A stretch of 64,000 bases of DNA from Chthoniobacter flavus Ellin428 (GTDB lineage: Bacteria > Verrucomicrobiota > Verrucomicrobiia > Chthoniobacterales > Chthoniobacteraceae), in NCBI RefSeq assembly GCF_000173075.1, contig NZ_ABVL01000004.1, positions 248,001 to 312,000 of the forward strand. Reading direction: 5' to 3'. This document shows positions 26,639-34,935 of the stretch, in pieces. Positions within the stretch are counted from its first letter, which is position 1. Each line of letters starts with the position of its first letter. Below the pieces are notes generated by a model. The model worked only from the letters and a program-made list of their open reading frames with translations. It did not search any database and had not been told where the DNA came from. The position numbers were made by a program, and so were the translations under genes.

Positions 26639-28327
26639 ATGAAGTTCATTCATTCGTGCCTGTTTGCCGGGTTGATGCTTGGTCTCGCGAGTTGTGCGCA
26701 GTATGCCACGGTCTCGGAGAGACGACCCCAATTTCGCCCCATCCGTTCGACGGTAGGCACGCTGGTCAAGGCGGAGCAAGCGATCGCGGTTGGCGTCGCC
26801 AAGGAGCGCAGTCATCCGCGGCAGGCTCTGGGTGATTTGCTGACTGCCGCGGACGAAGCGGCGCAGCAACTCGAGCACAATCCGCGCGACGCAGCGGCGC
26901 GCGATGCTTATAATTTCGCCGCGTCCCGGGTGTTCGAGACCATCCGCCGGGCCAAGCTCGACCCGTGGACGCAGCCGCTGCGGGTCCCGGCGCCGGGCGG
27001 CGATTACCTGCTCACGAATCGTCCGCCAAAGCAGCGGGTGGCCGACCCGAGTCTCTACGATTTCACGCCGGCTGATCAGTTTGATGTCAAGGGCACTTAT
27101 GTGACCGAGCGTACGGTGAAGCCCGGAGTAGGGGCGCCGCTGGTCGCCGTGGGCAAAGCTCCGCGTCGGGATGCCGCGCAGCAGTTTGCGCCGGAGAGGA
27201 CTTATTACGGGATCACCGCGGTGCTGCATTTCGAACCCGGACGCGACAAAACCGGAGCGCGCCACGTGGTGGTGGCGTTTGAAGATCCGCTCGCGGTCGA
27301 GACGACTTCGCTGGACGGCGGCATTTTTCCGCTGGCGGCGGATTTCACCGTGCCGCTGGCCGTGATGCTGGCGCGCGAGAACCCGAAAAAATTGGAAATC
27401 GCCCGGGTGTTATGGCCCGAGAGATACGCGGGCACCGCGCACATCGTCCGCCTGCAGGCTTATGACCCCAACAAGACCGTCGTCATCGTCACGCATGGCC
27501 TGATGGATTCACCGGCGACCTGGACGCCGATGATCAACAAGCTGCGCGGCGATCCGTTCATCCGCGCACATTACCAGTTTTGGTTCTACAGTTACCCCAG
27601 CGGTTACCCCTATCCGTATTCGGCGGCAATCATGCGCGAGCAGCTCGATGCCGCGGAAAAGCGCTTTCCGTTGCACAAGAAGATCGTGCTCATTGGCCAC
27701 AGCATGGGCAGCCTCATCAGCCGGCTGATGATCACGGATAGCGGCGACAAACTCTGGATGGGAACCTTCCGCAAGCCGCCGAGCCAGACGCATTTTTCGC
27801 CGCATGCGCAGAAGATGCTGGAGGAGTCGTTGATCTTCAAACATCGGCCGGAAGTCGGCCGTGTTATTTTCATCTCCGGGCCGCATCAGGGCAGCGAAAT
27901 GGCGACGGGCTGGGTCGGCCGGCTGGCCTCGCGGTTGATCAAGTCGCCGGCGATGCTCATGAAGATCGGCGGGGAAGTGAGGAATGCGATGTTGCAGGAT
28001 TCCACCATCCTGCGACTGGGCAGCGTACCAAACAGCGTGGACACGCTTGCGCCGAACAATCGCTTCGTGAAGCTGATCAATACCGTGCCGCTGACGCCGG
28101 GCATCCCGTACCACTCCATCATGGGCGACCGTGGCAAGGGCGGGAATAAGGACCGCACGCCGCCGGTGAGCACGGATGGCGTCGTGCCGTATTGGAGCAG
28201 CCATCTCGATGGAGCGCAGAGCGAGTTGATCGTGCCGTCCAATCACAGCGCGCATCAGAATCCGCAAGCCATCGCCGAAGTGCGCCGCATCCTGCGCCAG
28301 AACGCCGGGGCCGCGGGAAACAACTAA
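26639..28327 (+). CDS. Lipoprotein alpha/beta hydrolase (lipase/PGAP1-like)
   Basis: The 562 residues have a lipoprotein signal (LMLGLASC, Cys19). An N-terminal helical/beta region to about 270 precedes a lipase-like alpha/beta-hydrolase domain: oxyanion strand VVIVTHGLMDSP, nucleophile elbow IGHSMGSL with Ser355, and a candidate histidine in VPSNHSAHQNP near 545. The acyl substrate is unknown. The anchor and missing secretion modules suggest action at the outer membrane or in the periplasm. Confidence 0.85.
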   Translation: MKFIHSCLFAGLMLGLASCAQYATVSERRPQFRPIRSTVGTLVKAEQAIAVGVAKERSHPRQALGDLLTAADEAAQQLEHNPRDAAARDAYNFAASRVFETIRRAKLDPWTQPLRVPAPGGDYLLTNRPPKQRVADPSLYDFTPADQFDVKGTYVTERTVKPGVGAPLVAVGKAPRRDAAQQFAPERTYYGITAVLHFEPGRDKTGARHVVVAFEDPLAVETTSLDGGIFPLAADFTVPLAVMLARENPKKLEIARVLWPERYAGTAHIVRLQAYDPNKTVVIVTHGLMDSPATWTPMINKLRGDPFIRAHYQFWFYSYPSGYPYPYSAAIMREQLDAAEKRFPLHKKIVLIGHSMGSLISRLMITDSGDKLWMGTFRKPPSQTHFSPHAQKMLEESLIFKHRPEVGRVIFISGPHQGSEMATGWVGRLASRLIKSPAMLMKIGGEVRNAMLQDSTILRLGSVPNSVDTLAPNNRFVKLINTVPLTPGIPYHSIMGDRGKGGNKDRTPPVSTDGVVPYWSSHLDGAQSELIVPSNHSAHQNPQAIAEVRRILRQNAGAAGNN

Positions 28328-28380
28328 AGTAGATTCCGTTGCCAATCCCCCTGGGCTGCCGTTAACTTTCGGCCTGCCCC

Positions 28381-28788
28381 ATGGAAACCAAAACCAAAGA
28401 AAGCCCGATCACCCAGCGTACCCTCGACCTTTGCCAGGCGATCGTCGACCAGTCGGATTTTCAAGCGTTGAAGCAGAAGATCGATGATTTCATGAACAAC
28501 GAGTTGCTGAAATTCGATTACCAGCAGCTCAACGGGCTCGGTGATCTCCTGCGGATGAAGCAAGGGCAGGGGCTCGAGCTGAAACCCGAGGAGATTGCGC
28601 AATTCGAGACGCTGCGGGAGAAGTTCATGAACGATCCGGTGGCGCAGGGATTTCTCGATGCGCAGGATCAACTGGCGCAACTCCACGAGACGGTGAGCCG
28701 CTTTCTCAACAAGACCTTCGAGCTCGGCCGCCGGCCGGAATACGAGGACGTGCACGATGGTTCGTGCGGCAATTGCAACTGCCACTAG
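28381..28788 (+). CDS. YlbF/YmcA-family protein with Cys-rich tail
   Basis: The 135 residues are almost wholly helical, with the arrangement of the YlbF/YmcA family (DLCQAIVDQSDFQALKQKI, then FMNDPVAQGFLDAQDQL). The C-terminus SCGNCNCH adds three Cys and a His. In Bacillus, YlbF and YmcA with YaaT form a complex that carries Fe-S clusters and acts on RNase Y. That this protein does the same is only inferred. It is convergent with the ThuA gene, 3 bases apart. Confidence 0.75.
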   Translation: METKTKESPITQRTLDLCQAIVDQSDFQALKQKIDDFMNNELLKFDYQQLNGLGDLLRMKQGQGLELKPEEIAQFETLREKFMNDPVAQGFLDAQDQLAQLHETVSRFLNKTFELGRRPEYEDVHDGSCGNCNCH

Positions 28789-28791
28789 AAT

Positions 28792-29820
28792 TTATTTCTT
28801 CTCCTCGGGCAGAATCGGCGAATCCCAACCCGCGAGTTCTTCGGGCTTGATGTCCCTGGCACGTTTGGCGCCGCCGTGCCAGGTGGGGCGATACGGGCCG
28901 ACGAGGCTGATGTCGTTGTCCGGCTTGATGTCGTTGTCCAGGCCCATGGTCCAGAGACAGGCATTCACCAGCAGACGGCGGAAGCCGTCGTTCACGAGAT
29001 CGCCGCTGCCGCCGTAGGTAGTAGTGAAGACGCGGCCCATTTTGCCGGAAGCGCTTTTGTATTCGCGCACCCACGCGCCGGGCATGGGCGGCTTCGTTTC
29101 GTCGACCGGCGAAGTCGGCTCCATGCCGGTCAGCGGCTGGGCGTTCATGAGCACCTCGCTGCCTTCGATAGGATGAGCGTTGTAGGCGCCGACCTGTGCC
29201 CAGGCGTCTTTCACTCCGCGCAGGACGGGGTGGCTGGCATGCTCCGGCACGATCTCGAGGCGGGTGCTGGATTTGTGATTCGGCCCATAGTGACCGACCC
29301 AGGTTTCACCGAGGATCTGCCGGCCGAAGCCGTTTTTGAAATCCTCGCCTTTGAACTGGAAGTCAAACTTCGCATACGGACTGTCGGCCGGAATCTTGAA
29401 GCCGTGCGTCGCGGTGCGCAGGCCGATGACCGGGCCGCCGCGATCGAGATAATCGACGATGGGTTGCATTTGCTCGGGCGGCAGATTCTGGAAGCGGGTG
29501 AAGATAACGAGCAAGTCGGCGGTCTTGAGCGCCTCGGTACCGGGAATGTTGGAGTTGCCGTTTCGGATGTAGCCGGTCTGCGGATCGATGCCAAAGAGGA
29601 CGGTGCATTTCGCGCCGTAGTGGCGGGCGAGGATGCGGCCAAGTTCCGGGAGGGTCTCTTCGGATTTGTATTCATGGTCGCTGGCGATGAGGACGACCTG
29701 CTTGCCCCTGGCGGGGCCATCGGTACCTTCGTAAGTGAGCGGAGCGGCCATGGAGCGCGATGTCATCATGGCGGCCAGGCCGGCGAGAAGTGGCAAAACG
29801 GGGAGGAAGAAGCGTTTCAT
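28792..29820 (-). CDS. Secreted ThuA-like protein
   Basis: The 342-residue protein has a signal peptide (about 1-25) and a ThuA/trehalose-utilisation type glutamine-amidotransferase-like fold: KQVVLIASDHEYKSEE, DLLVIFTRFQNLPPEQM, YLDRGGPVIGLRTATHGF and GRVFTTTYG near 265. PVC bacteria carry many such secreted ThuA domains near sugar-catabolic genes. The family's activity in this group is not established. It is downstream of the SGNH hydrolase by 14 bases, likely one transcript. Confidence 0.85.
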   Translation of the reverse strand: MKRFFLPVLPLLAGLAAMMTSRSMAAPLTYEGTDGPARGKQVVLIASDHEYKSEETLPELGRILARHYGAKCTVLFGIDPQTGYIRNGNSNIPGTEALKTADLLVIFTRFQNLPPEQMQPIVDYLDRGGPVIGLRTATHGFKIPADSPYAKFDFQFKGEDFKNGFGRQILGETWVGHYGPNHKSSTRLEIVPEHASHPVLRGVKDAWAQVGAYNAHPIEGSEVLMNAQPLTGMEPTSPVDETKPPMPGAWVREYKSASGKMGRVFTTTYGGSGDLVNDGFRRLLVNACLWTMGLDNDIKPDNDISLVGPYRPTWHGGAKRARDIKPEELAGWDSPILPEEKK

Positions 29821-29834
29821 AAGTGGAGAATGTT

Positions 29835-30977
29835 TTACTGTCCGAGCGCCTGGCGCAGGATCGGTTCGAAGATGGCAGTCTGGCGGACGAAGCCGAGGTC
29901 GTTCGGATGCGAACCGTCCGTCGACCCTTCCCCGTCGTCGCCGATCAGGTTATCTCCGGGAATATAATAGAGCTTCTTCACACCTTCCTTCTCCAGCGCC
30001 TCGAAGCTGTCGTGCAGCGCCTGGTGATTTTCATCGTGAAACTTCTGCCGCTCCGGGCGAATCCACGTGTTGGCCCAACGCCGGTCCTCGACGAGGATGA
30101 TGGGCGTTTCCGGGCGCGCGGCGCGCAATTGCTTCACCAGCGGCGGGCATTTTTGCCGGACCTCGGTCGGGCTCATGTTGGGCTCGCAATCGATGACGTA
30201 AACCGCGGCGTCGATCTTGGTGAGCAGTTCGCCGACGGCGGCATCCATCTTGCCATTACCGGAGAAGCCGAGATTGATGACCGGGCGCTCGAGGTGCCGG
30301 CCGAGGATGGCCGTGTGCACCATGCCCGGGCGCGACGCGGCGGCGCCATGCGTGATGGAGGTGCCGTAGAAGACGATGGGTTTGGCCTCGCGCGGCTTGA
30401 GACCTTCGAATTGCGCGCCGGCACTGACGCCCACCTCCAGGGACTCGATGCCATTGTAGAGCGGCAGATAGAGGGCGTATTCGCGGGAGCCGGGAGCGAG
30501 ACCGTTGATGATCTCGACACGCACTTCCTTCTTGTCCGGCTTGGCCACGCCGACCCAACGCCAGGCGCCGTGTTCATCCCGTGCATAAAGATCCAGGCCG
30601 CTGGCGCCGATGGCGGTCATGTTCACCCCGGCGAGGTGATCGGTCCGCAGGACGTAGTGCGCCCAGATGGCCCTGGCGTCGGTCTTGAAGCGGAACATCA
30701 TTCCCGCGCTGTCGCGACTAAGCGTCCAGACGATGGGGGTGACTTTTCCATCCGCGATGGCGGGCAGGCGATCAAACCACCGCTCGCGTTCCAGGTCGCC
30801 CCAGCCGCGGCCTTCGACGCCCCATTTCGTGACGTCATACCAATCGAGCTTGGGCGCGGGTGTGGCCGCGGGGTGGGCGGGAGCAGGTTGGGCGTTCACG
30901 GAAGGTGCCGGGTTTTGGGCACGGAGGGCAACGAAAGAGACAGCGAGCCAGGTCGCGAGGAGAACGGGGAACTTCAT
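29835..30977 (-). CDS. Secreted SGNH/GDSL hydrolase
   Basis: 380 residues with a signal peptide (about 1-20) and a Pro/Ala linker. An N-terminal beta-sandwich of the SGNH_N type (to about 190) precedes the hydrolase: block I FYGTSITHG (Ser207), block II NLGFSGNGKM, block III IDCEPNM, and block V DGSHPNDLG (Asp354, His357). The catalytic triad is complete. Such enzymes are carbohydrate esterases or acylhydrolases. It heads a two-gene unit with the ThuA-like protein. Confidence 0.88.
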   Translation of the reverse strand: MKFPVLLATWLAVSFVALRAQNPAPSVNAQPAPAHPAATPAPKLDWYDVTKWGVEGRGWGDLERERWFDRLPAIADGKVTPIVWTLSRDSAGMMFRFKTDARAIWAHYVLRTDHLAGVNMTAIGASGLDLYARDEHGAWRWVGVAKPDKKEVRVEIINGLAPGSREYALYLPLYNGIESLEVGVSAGAQFEGLKPREAKPIVFYGTSITHGAAASRPGMVHTAILGRHLERPVINLGFSGNGKMDAAVGELLTKIDAAVYVIDCEPNMSPTEVRQKCPPLVKQLRAARPETPIILVEDRRWANTWIRPERQKFHDENHQALHDSFEALEKEGVKKLYYIPGDNLIGDDGEGSTDGSHPNDLGFVRQTAIFEPILRQALGQ

Positions 30978-31208
30978 GGTGATGAACCACCATGATGGGC
31001 GGTCTCACGGCGCTTGCCAACGATAGAGCGTCACGACCAATCGGCGGAATCTTCAAAAAAGAGGAATGGAGCAAATTCGACATCCAAGGAAGCTCCGGGG
31101 AGGAAGCGCGGAAGGGCTACCGCAGTCCGAGCCGCGGCTATCAACTATCAATTGTCCCCACGGCTCCACGGACTTCTCGCCAAGCCTCGAATATCGACTA
31201 TCCGCTCT

Positions 31209-31940
31209 TCACTCGGCCGACGGGCGGAAAAGCAAGCGCGCGTAGCCATAAGCAATGGCTTCGCTAATCACCGACCGGACGCCTGCGCTGGTCTTCCACC
31301 AGTGGTCGGGATCGTAGTCGCGATCCGGGATGGCGATCATGCCGACCCTGGTCGCTGATCCGAAGGCCATCTGGTAGAGCAGGCGGCTGCGGCGCGCATG
31401 CGGGCCGATCGAGACCACGTTGACCTTGGCGAGGGAGATGCCCTCGGCTTCCAACCGTTTCTTCAAGAACAGCGCCGTGGTGTAGGTGCGGTCCTTGCCG
31501 ACGAAAGGCGCGGGTACGGCGTGGACACTGCCGGGAGGCGCACCCGCCTGCTGGAGCTTCGCGGCGGTGAAGTCGGCATAGTTTCCGAAGCCGATATAAG
31601 GGTTGCCCTCTTCCAGAGGTTCGCCGGTGACGTAGATGCCCTGATAGGGCTGACGACGGAACTCTTCGAGGGTTTGCCGTGCGGCGTAGGCTGGAACCCA
31701 GCCCTCGACGACCAGCACACCGCCGGGGACGGAATCTTGAACGCTGAGAAACGCACACAAGCTGCGTCCAAAAACACACACGACGAACGAAGTTAAAACA
31801 AGCAACAGCGCCCAGCCACGCCAAGTGGGGACGATTAATGTTCGACTCTGGAGCAATCCGCCCAGCCAGAGGCGCGCAGAGGGGCTTGATTTGTGCTGGG
31901 GAGGGGTGATGGTGGTGGTTGAGACGTTGCCAGACGGCAT
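31209..31940 (-). CDS. DUF218/YdcF-like membrane protein
   Basis: ATG at 31940 gives 243 residues (a longer frame to 32003 has a less natural N-terminus). One transmembrane segment at about 37-56 (GWALLLVLTSFVVCVFG) is followed by a DUF218-like domain starting VLVVEGWVPAYAARQTLEEF and containing VVSIGPHARRSRLLYQMAFG. ElyC/SanA/YdcF proteins affect envelope polymer synthesis. Specific function is not determinable. It is divergent from the histidine kinase at 31971, with a 30-base gap. Confidence 0.7.
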   Translation of the reverse strand: MPSGNVSTTTITPPQHKSSPSARLWLGGLLQSRTLIVPTWRGWALLLVLTSFVVCVFGRSLCAFLSVQDSVPGGVLVVEGWVPAYAARQTLEEFRRQPYQGIYVTGEPLEEGNPYIGFGNYADFTAAKLQQAGAPPGSVHAVPAPFVGKDRTYTTALFLKKRLEAEGISLAKVNVVSIGPHARRSRLLYQMAFGSATRVGMIAIPDRDYDPDHWWKTSAGVRSVISEAIAYGYARLLFRPSAE

Positions 31941-31970
31941 GGGCGGTATCGCCTGTAACACGAATTGACG

Positions 31971-33179
31971 ATGAGTGACGACAAAATCGTTCCCCAACCC
32001 CATCCTAAAGATTTAATTAATTTTATTGCGCACGAGGATCAAGCTGTGCGCGAATCCACGCACAATGCTGAGAAACGCCCCCCAGCTATTCCCCCGGCTC
32101 CCGCAACTCCCCCTCCGCACAAATCCCTCGCAATGAAGCTTGGTGAACTGTTCTCCGGTCAGTCGAAAACAGCGATCTTCATCGAGTGCCTCCTGTTCGC
32201 GATGGCGGTCGGCTATATCGATTTTCTGACGCCGTGGCAGTGGACGATGTCGGTCTTTTACGCGCCGCCCATTCTGCTCGCGGTGTGGTACGGGCCGCGC
32301 AAGTCGGGGTTGGTCATCGCCGTCTTGTGCGCCGTGATCTGGTATTTGGCCGGATTGAGGCAACATCCTTACCTGTCACTACATGCTTATGTCTGGGTGG
32401 CGTTCAACCGGATGGTTTATTTCCTTTTCGTCGCCATCGGTGGTATGGCCTTGAAAACGCAGCGCGACGAGATTCGTGCCCGCATGGAAGCGATGACCCG
32501 CGCGCGGACTCTCGAACAGGAGATCGTCCGCGTCGCGGAACGCGAACAGATGCGCATCGGGCAGGATTTGCACGATGGGCTTTGCCAGGATCTCGCGGCC
32601 ATTGACTGTGCGGCCGCCTGCCTGAAATCGGATCTCGAGGGCCGGGAGATTCCCGAAGCGGCTGCGGCGGGAACGATCCAGAAACTCTTGCAGGATGCAA
32701 TCGTCGAAGCGCGCAATCTCGCCCGCGGAATCTCCCCAGTGCACATGGATGCCGAGAATCTGCCCGCCGCGCTTGAAGATCTCGTCGCCTCCGCGAATCG
32801 CGCCAATCCGGCGACCATCACTTTCGATGTGCACGGTGAGATTACGATCGGAGATACCCAGACCGCGATTCATCTTTATCGCATCGCTCAGGAAGCATTG
32901 CGCAATGCCGTGCGGCATTCCGGGGCCAACCACGTCAGTGTCGAGTTGAACGAAGAAGGCGACCACTACACCCTCGTCGTTCGCGATGATGGCCGCGGGT
33001 TCGATGATTCCCCCGTTTCCCCCACCAGCACCAGCATGGGGTTGGGCACGATCCGTTATCGCGCCCGCCTCCTCGGTGCCACTTGCGAAATTGACAGCAA
33101 GCCCGATCTCGGAACTGTCGTCCGTTGTTCACTCCCCCTACATCATGCCAGTCAGAGCCCTCTCCAACATGCCGTCTAA
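31971..33179 (+). CDS. NarL-type sensor histidine kinase with membrane domain
   Basis: The 402-residue protein starts at ATG 31971. After a Pro-rich N-terminus come about three to four transmembrane helices at about 70-165 (IECLLFAMAVGYIDFL, VFYAPPILLAVWYG) and a coiled linker. HisKA_3 has phospho-His201 in RIGQDLHDGLCQDLA, and the HATPase shows RIAQEALRNAVRHSGA, VRDDGRGF and MGLGTIRYRARLLG. It pairs with the overlapping NarL-type regulator. The stimulus is unknown; no extracellular sensor domain is visible. Confidence 0.9.
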   Translation: MSDDKIVPQPHPKDLINFIAHEDQAVRESTHNAEKRPPAIPPAPATPPPHKSLAMKLGELFSGQSKTAIFIECLLFAMAVGYIDFLTPWQWTMSVFYAPPILLAVWYGPRKSGLVIAVLCAVIWYLAGLRQHPYLSLHAYVWVAFNRMVYFLFVAIGGMALKTQRDEIRARMEAMTRARTLEQEIVRVAEREQMRIGQDLHDGLCQDLAAIDCAAACLKSDLEGREIPEAAAAGTIQKLLQDAIVEARNLARGISPVHMDAENLPAALEDLVASANRANPATITFDVHGEITIGDTQTAIHLYRIAQEALRNAVRHSGANHVSVELNEEGDHYTLVVRDDGRGFDDSPVSPTSTSMGLGTIRYRARLLGATCEIDSKPDLGTVVRCSLPLHHASQSPLQHAV

Positions 33180-33840
33180 AACCAGCCCAAAACCCATTAA
33201 AGTCGTCCTTGTCGAAGACCACCTCATGTTTCGTGAATGGTTGGGCGAGATGCTCGGCCGCGAGCCGGGGTTTACGGTCTGTGGCGAGGCGGACAACATT
33301 CAGCAAGGCCTGCGCATCATCCAGCAGACCGCGCCGGACATCGCCATCGTCGATATCACGCTGCGCGGTTCGAGCGGACTGGAGTTGGTCAAGGACATCA
33401 AGGCTCACGGGCTGTCCGTTCCCGTGCTCGTCCTTTCGATGCATGACGAGGCGCTGTATGCGGAGCGCGTCCTGCGTGCGGGCGCCAAGGGTTACATTTC
33501 CAAAAGCGAAGCTTCCGGCACTTTGACTGAAGCGATCCGCCAGGTTCTCGCCGGCAAGATCTATCTCGGCGAAAAAATGACGACCCTGATGCTGGAGAAG
33601 ATCTCGAACCCGCGTGCCATTGGCACGACTTCGCGGATGGACCTCTTGGCTGACCGCGAGCTCGAGGTCTTCCAACTCATCGGCCGTGGCTATAATGGCC
33701 GCGAGATCGCCGAGCAGTTGCACCTCGGCGAAACGACGATCGATACCTACCGCGCGCGCATCAAGGAGAAGCTCCAGCTGCGCAACGCCGCCGAGCTCTA
33801 CAGCCGCGCTGCCCAATGGGTGCAGGAAAACGGCGGATAG
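33169..33840 (+). CDS. NarL/FixJ-type response regulator
   Basis: ATG 33169 overlaps the end of the kinase gene by 11 bases; an in-frame ATG at 33145 is an alternative. The 223 residues have a receiver with KVVLVEDH and phospho-Asp62 in IVDITLRG, switch residues VLSMHDE and KGYISKSE, then a LuxR-type HTH at about 160-215 (LADRELEVFQLIGRGYNGREIAEQL). It is the cognate partner of the kinase at 31971 by overlap. Target genes are not identifiable. Confidence 0.92.
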   Translation: MPSKTSPKPIKVVLVEDHLMFREWLGEMLGREPGFTVCGEADNIQQGLRIIQQTAPDIAIVDITLRGSSGLELVKDIKAHGLSVPVLVLSMHDEALYAERVLRAGAKGYISKSEASGTLTEAIRQVLAGKIYLGEKMTTLMLEKISNPRAIGTTSRMDLLADRELEVFQLIGRGYNGREIAEQLHLGETTIDTYRARIKEKLQLRNAAELYSRAAQWVQENGG

Positions 33841-33853
33841 GGCGGATAGCCGC

Positions 33854-34935
33854 CTACCCATTCCCGCCCGTCCGCAACGCCTTCTCCAGAAAGGTATACG
33901 CCGCCGCGCGCGCGTCGTCGGTAAAATCATGCTCACTATCCGGATGCCGCACCACCAGCCCCTCGGGCGCCCCGAGGAGCGCATAGACCGTCCTGGCTGC
34001 CGCCGCGATACGATCGACGCTGGGCGGCCTGAAAATTGGCGTCGTGCAAAGGTGCGCTGAGCATCACGGGGCCGCGGGGCGAGGGCGGCAAGCAGTTCGT
34101 CGAAATCAAAAGGCATCTCCCTGGACCGTCCCTTAAACGCGGCGAGGCGCGGCATGTAGCGCGTGCTCGTCCAGCCGGTGATATCGCCGCCCTTGTAGTC
34201 GGCAAAGGAATCGAGCCCGCAGCTCGAGACGACGGCCTTGATACGGTCGTCAAATAGCGCGGTGTAGACGGAATTGTGACCGCCGAGCGAGTGGCCGATG
34301 GCCGCGTAATTGCCGCGCTGGACGAAGGGCAACGCGTCCAGCAAGTCGAGCCCGCGCTTGTTGTCCCAAATCGCTTTCATCGTGCCGCTGACGTAGCCGA
34401 GACCGGCGAGATCGGGCTGGTAATCGGCGAGCAGGGGATAAGCCGGCGAGAGCGTCACGTAGCCGCGCTCCGTCAACTCCACCGCGTATTGCCGATGTTC
34501 TTTTCCACCGAGACCAACCACTACTTTGCAGCCGATCTTGTTGTCGGTCGGATGCAGGCAGAGGACTGCCGCGGCCTTGGCTCCCGGTTCGTGCAGCACG
34601 CGTTTGGGGATTAGCAGATAAGCGGGCACCCGCGAGCCCGGCTCACTCGCGTAGGTGATCGAGCGCCGCACGTAGCTGCCGGCATCGACTTCCTCGCTGA
34701 CCTGCACGTCGAGTGGGCAATGCTTCTCCGCTCCGGGCAGCGGTCCCATGATGGTCTGCGCCGCCGCCAGAATTGCCACGCGGCGCCGCTCCCAATCCGC
34801 GGCCGTTCGCACGGGCAGCCACGCGCCGCTGGCATCGGGATATTCCAGGAGCGGATGACGCGCCGGGCTTTCCGCGCGGGCTAGCGTGGCGCCACAGGTC
34901 ATCCCCAGCACTTGCAGGAATGTGCGGCGTTTCAT
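33854..34935 (-). pseudogene. Exported alpha/beta hydrolase interrupted by two frameshifts
   Basis: ATG 34935 overlaps the TGA of the upstream cytochrome gene (ATGA). The N-terminus MKRRTFLQVLGMTCG is Tat-like. The hydrolase core is intact through the nucleophile GHSLGG (Ser216) and ELLAALAPRP. There the frame is lost at a G4 run (34068-34071 on the plus strand). The expected continuation VMLSAPLHDANFQ is one frame over, and after a second shift near 34028 the third frame gives PPSVDRIAAAART, LLGAPEGLVVRHPDSEHDF and a stop at 33854-33856. The catalytic His in EHDF is therefore out of frame. It is either a decaying gene or two assembly indels. Confidence 0.75.

Noticed and set aside
30992..31358. 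Overlapping small plus-strand frames between the SGNH and DUF218 genes
   Set aside because: Serine/arginine-rich text typical of random frames, and one overlaps the DUF218 coding region.
32935..33850. C-terminal part of a 666-codon minus-strand frame continuing the esterase
   Set aside because: It runs through the response regulator on the opposite strand. The natural end of the esterase is in another frame at 33854.
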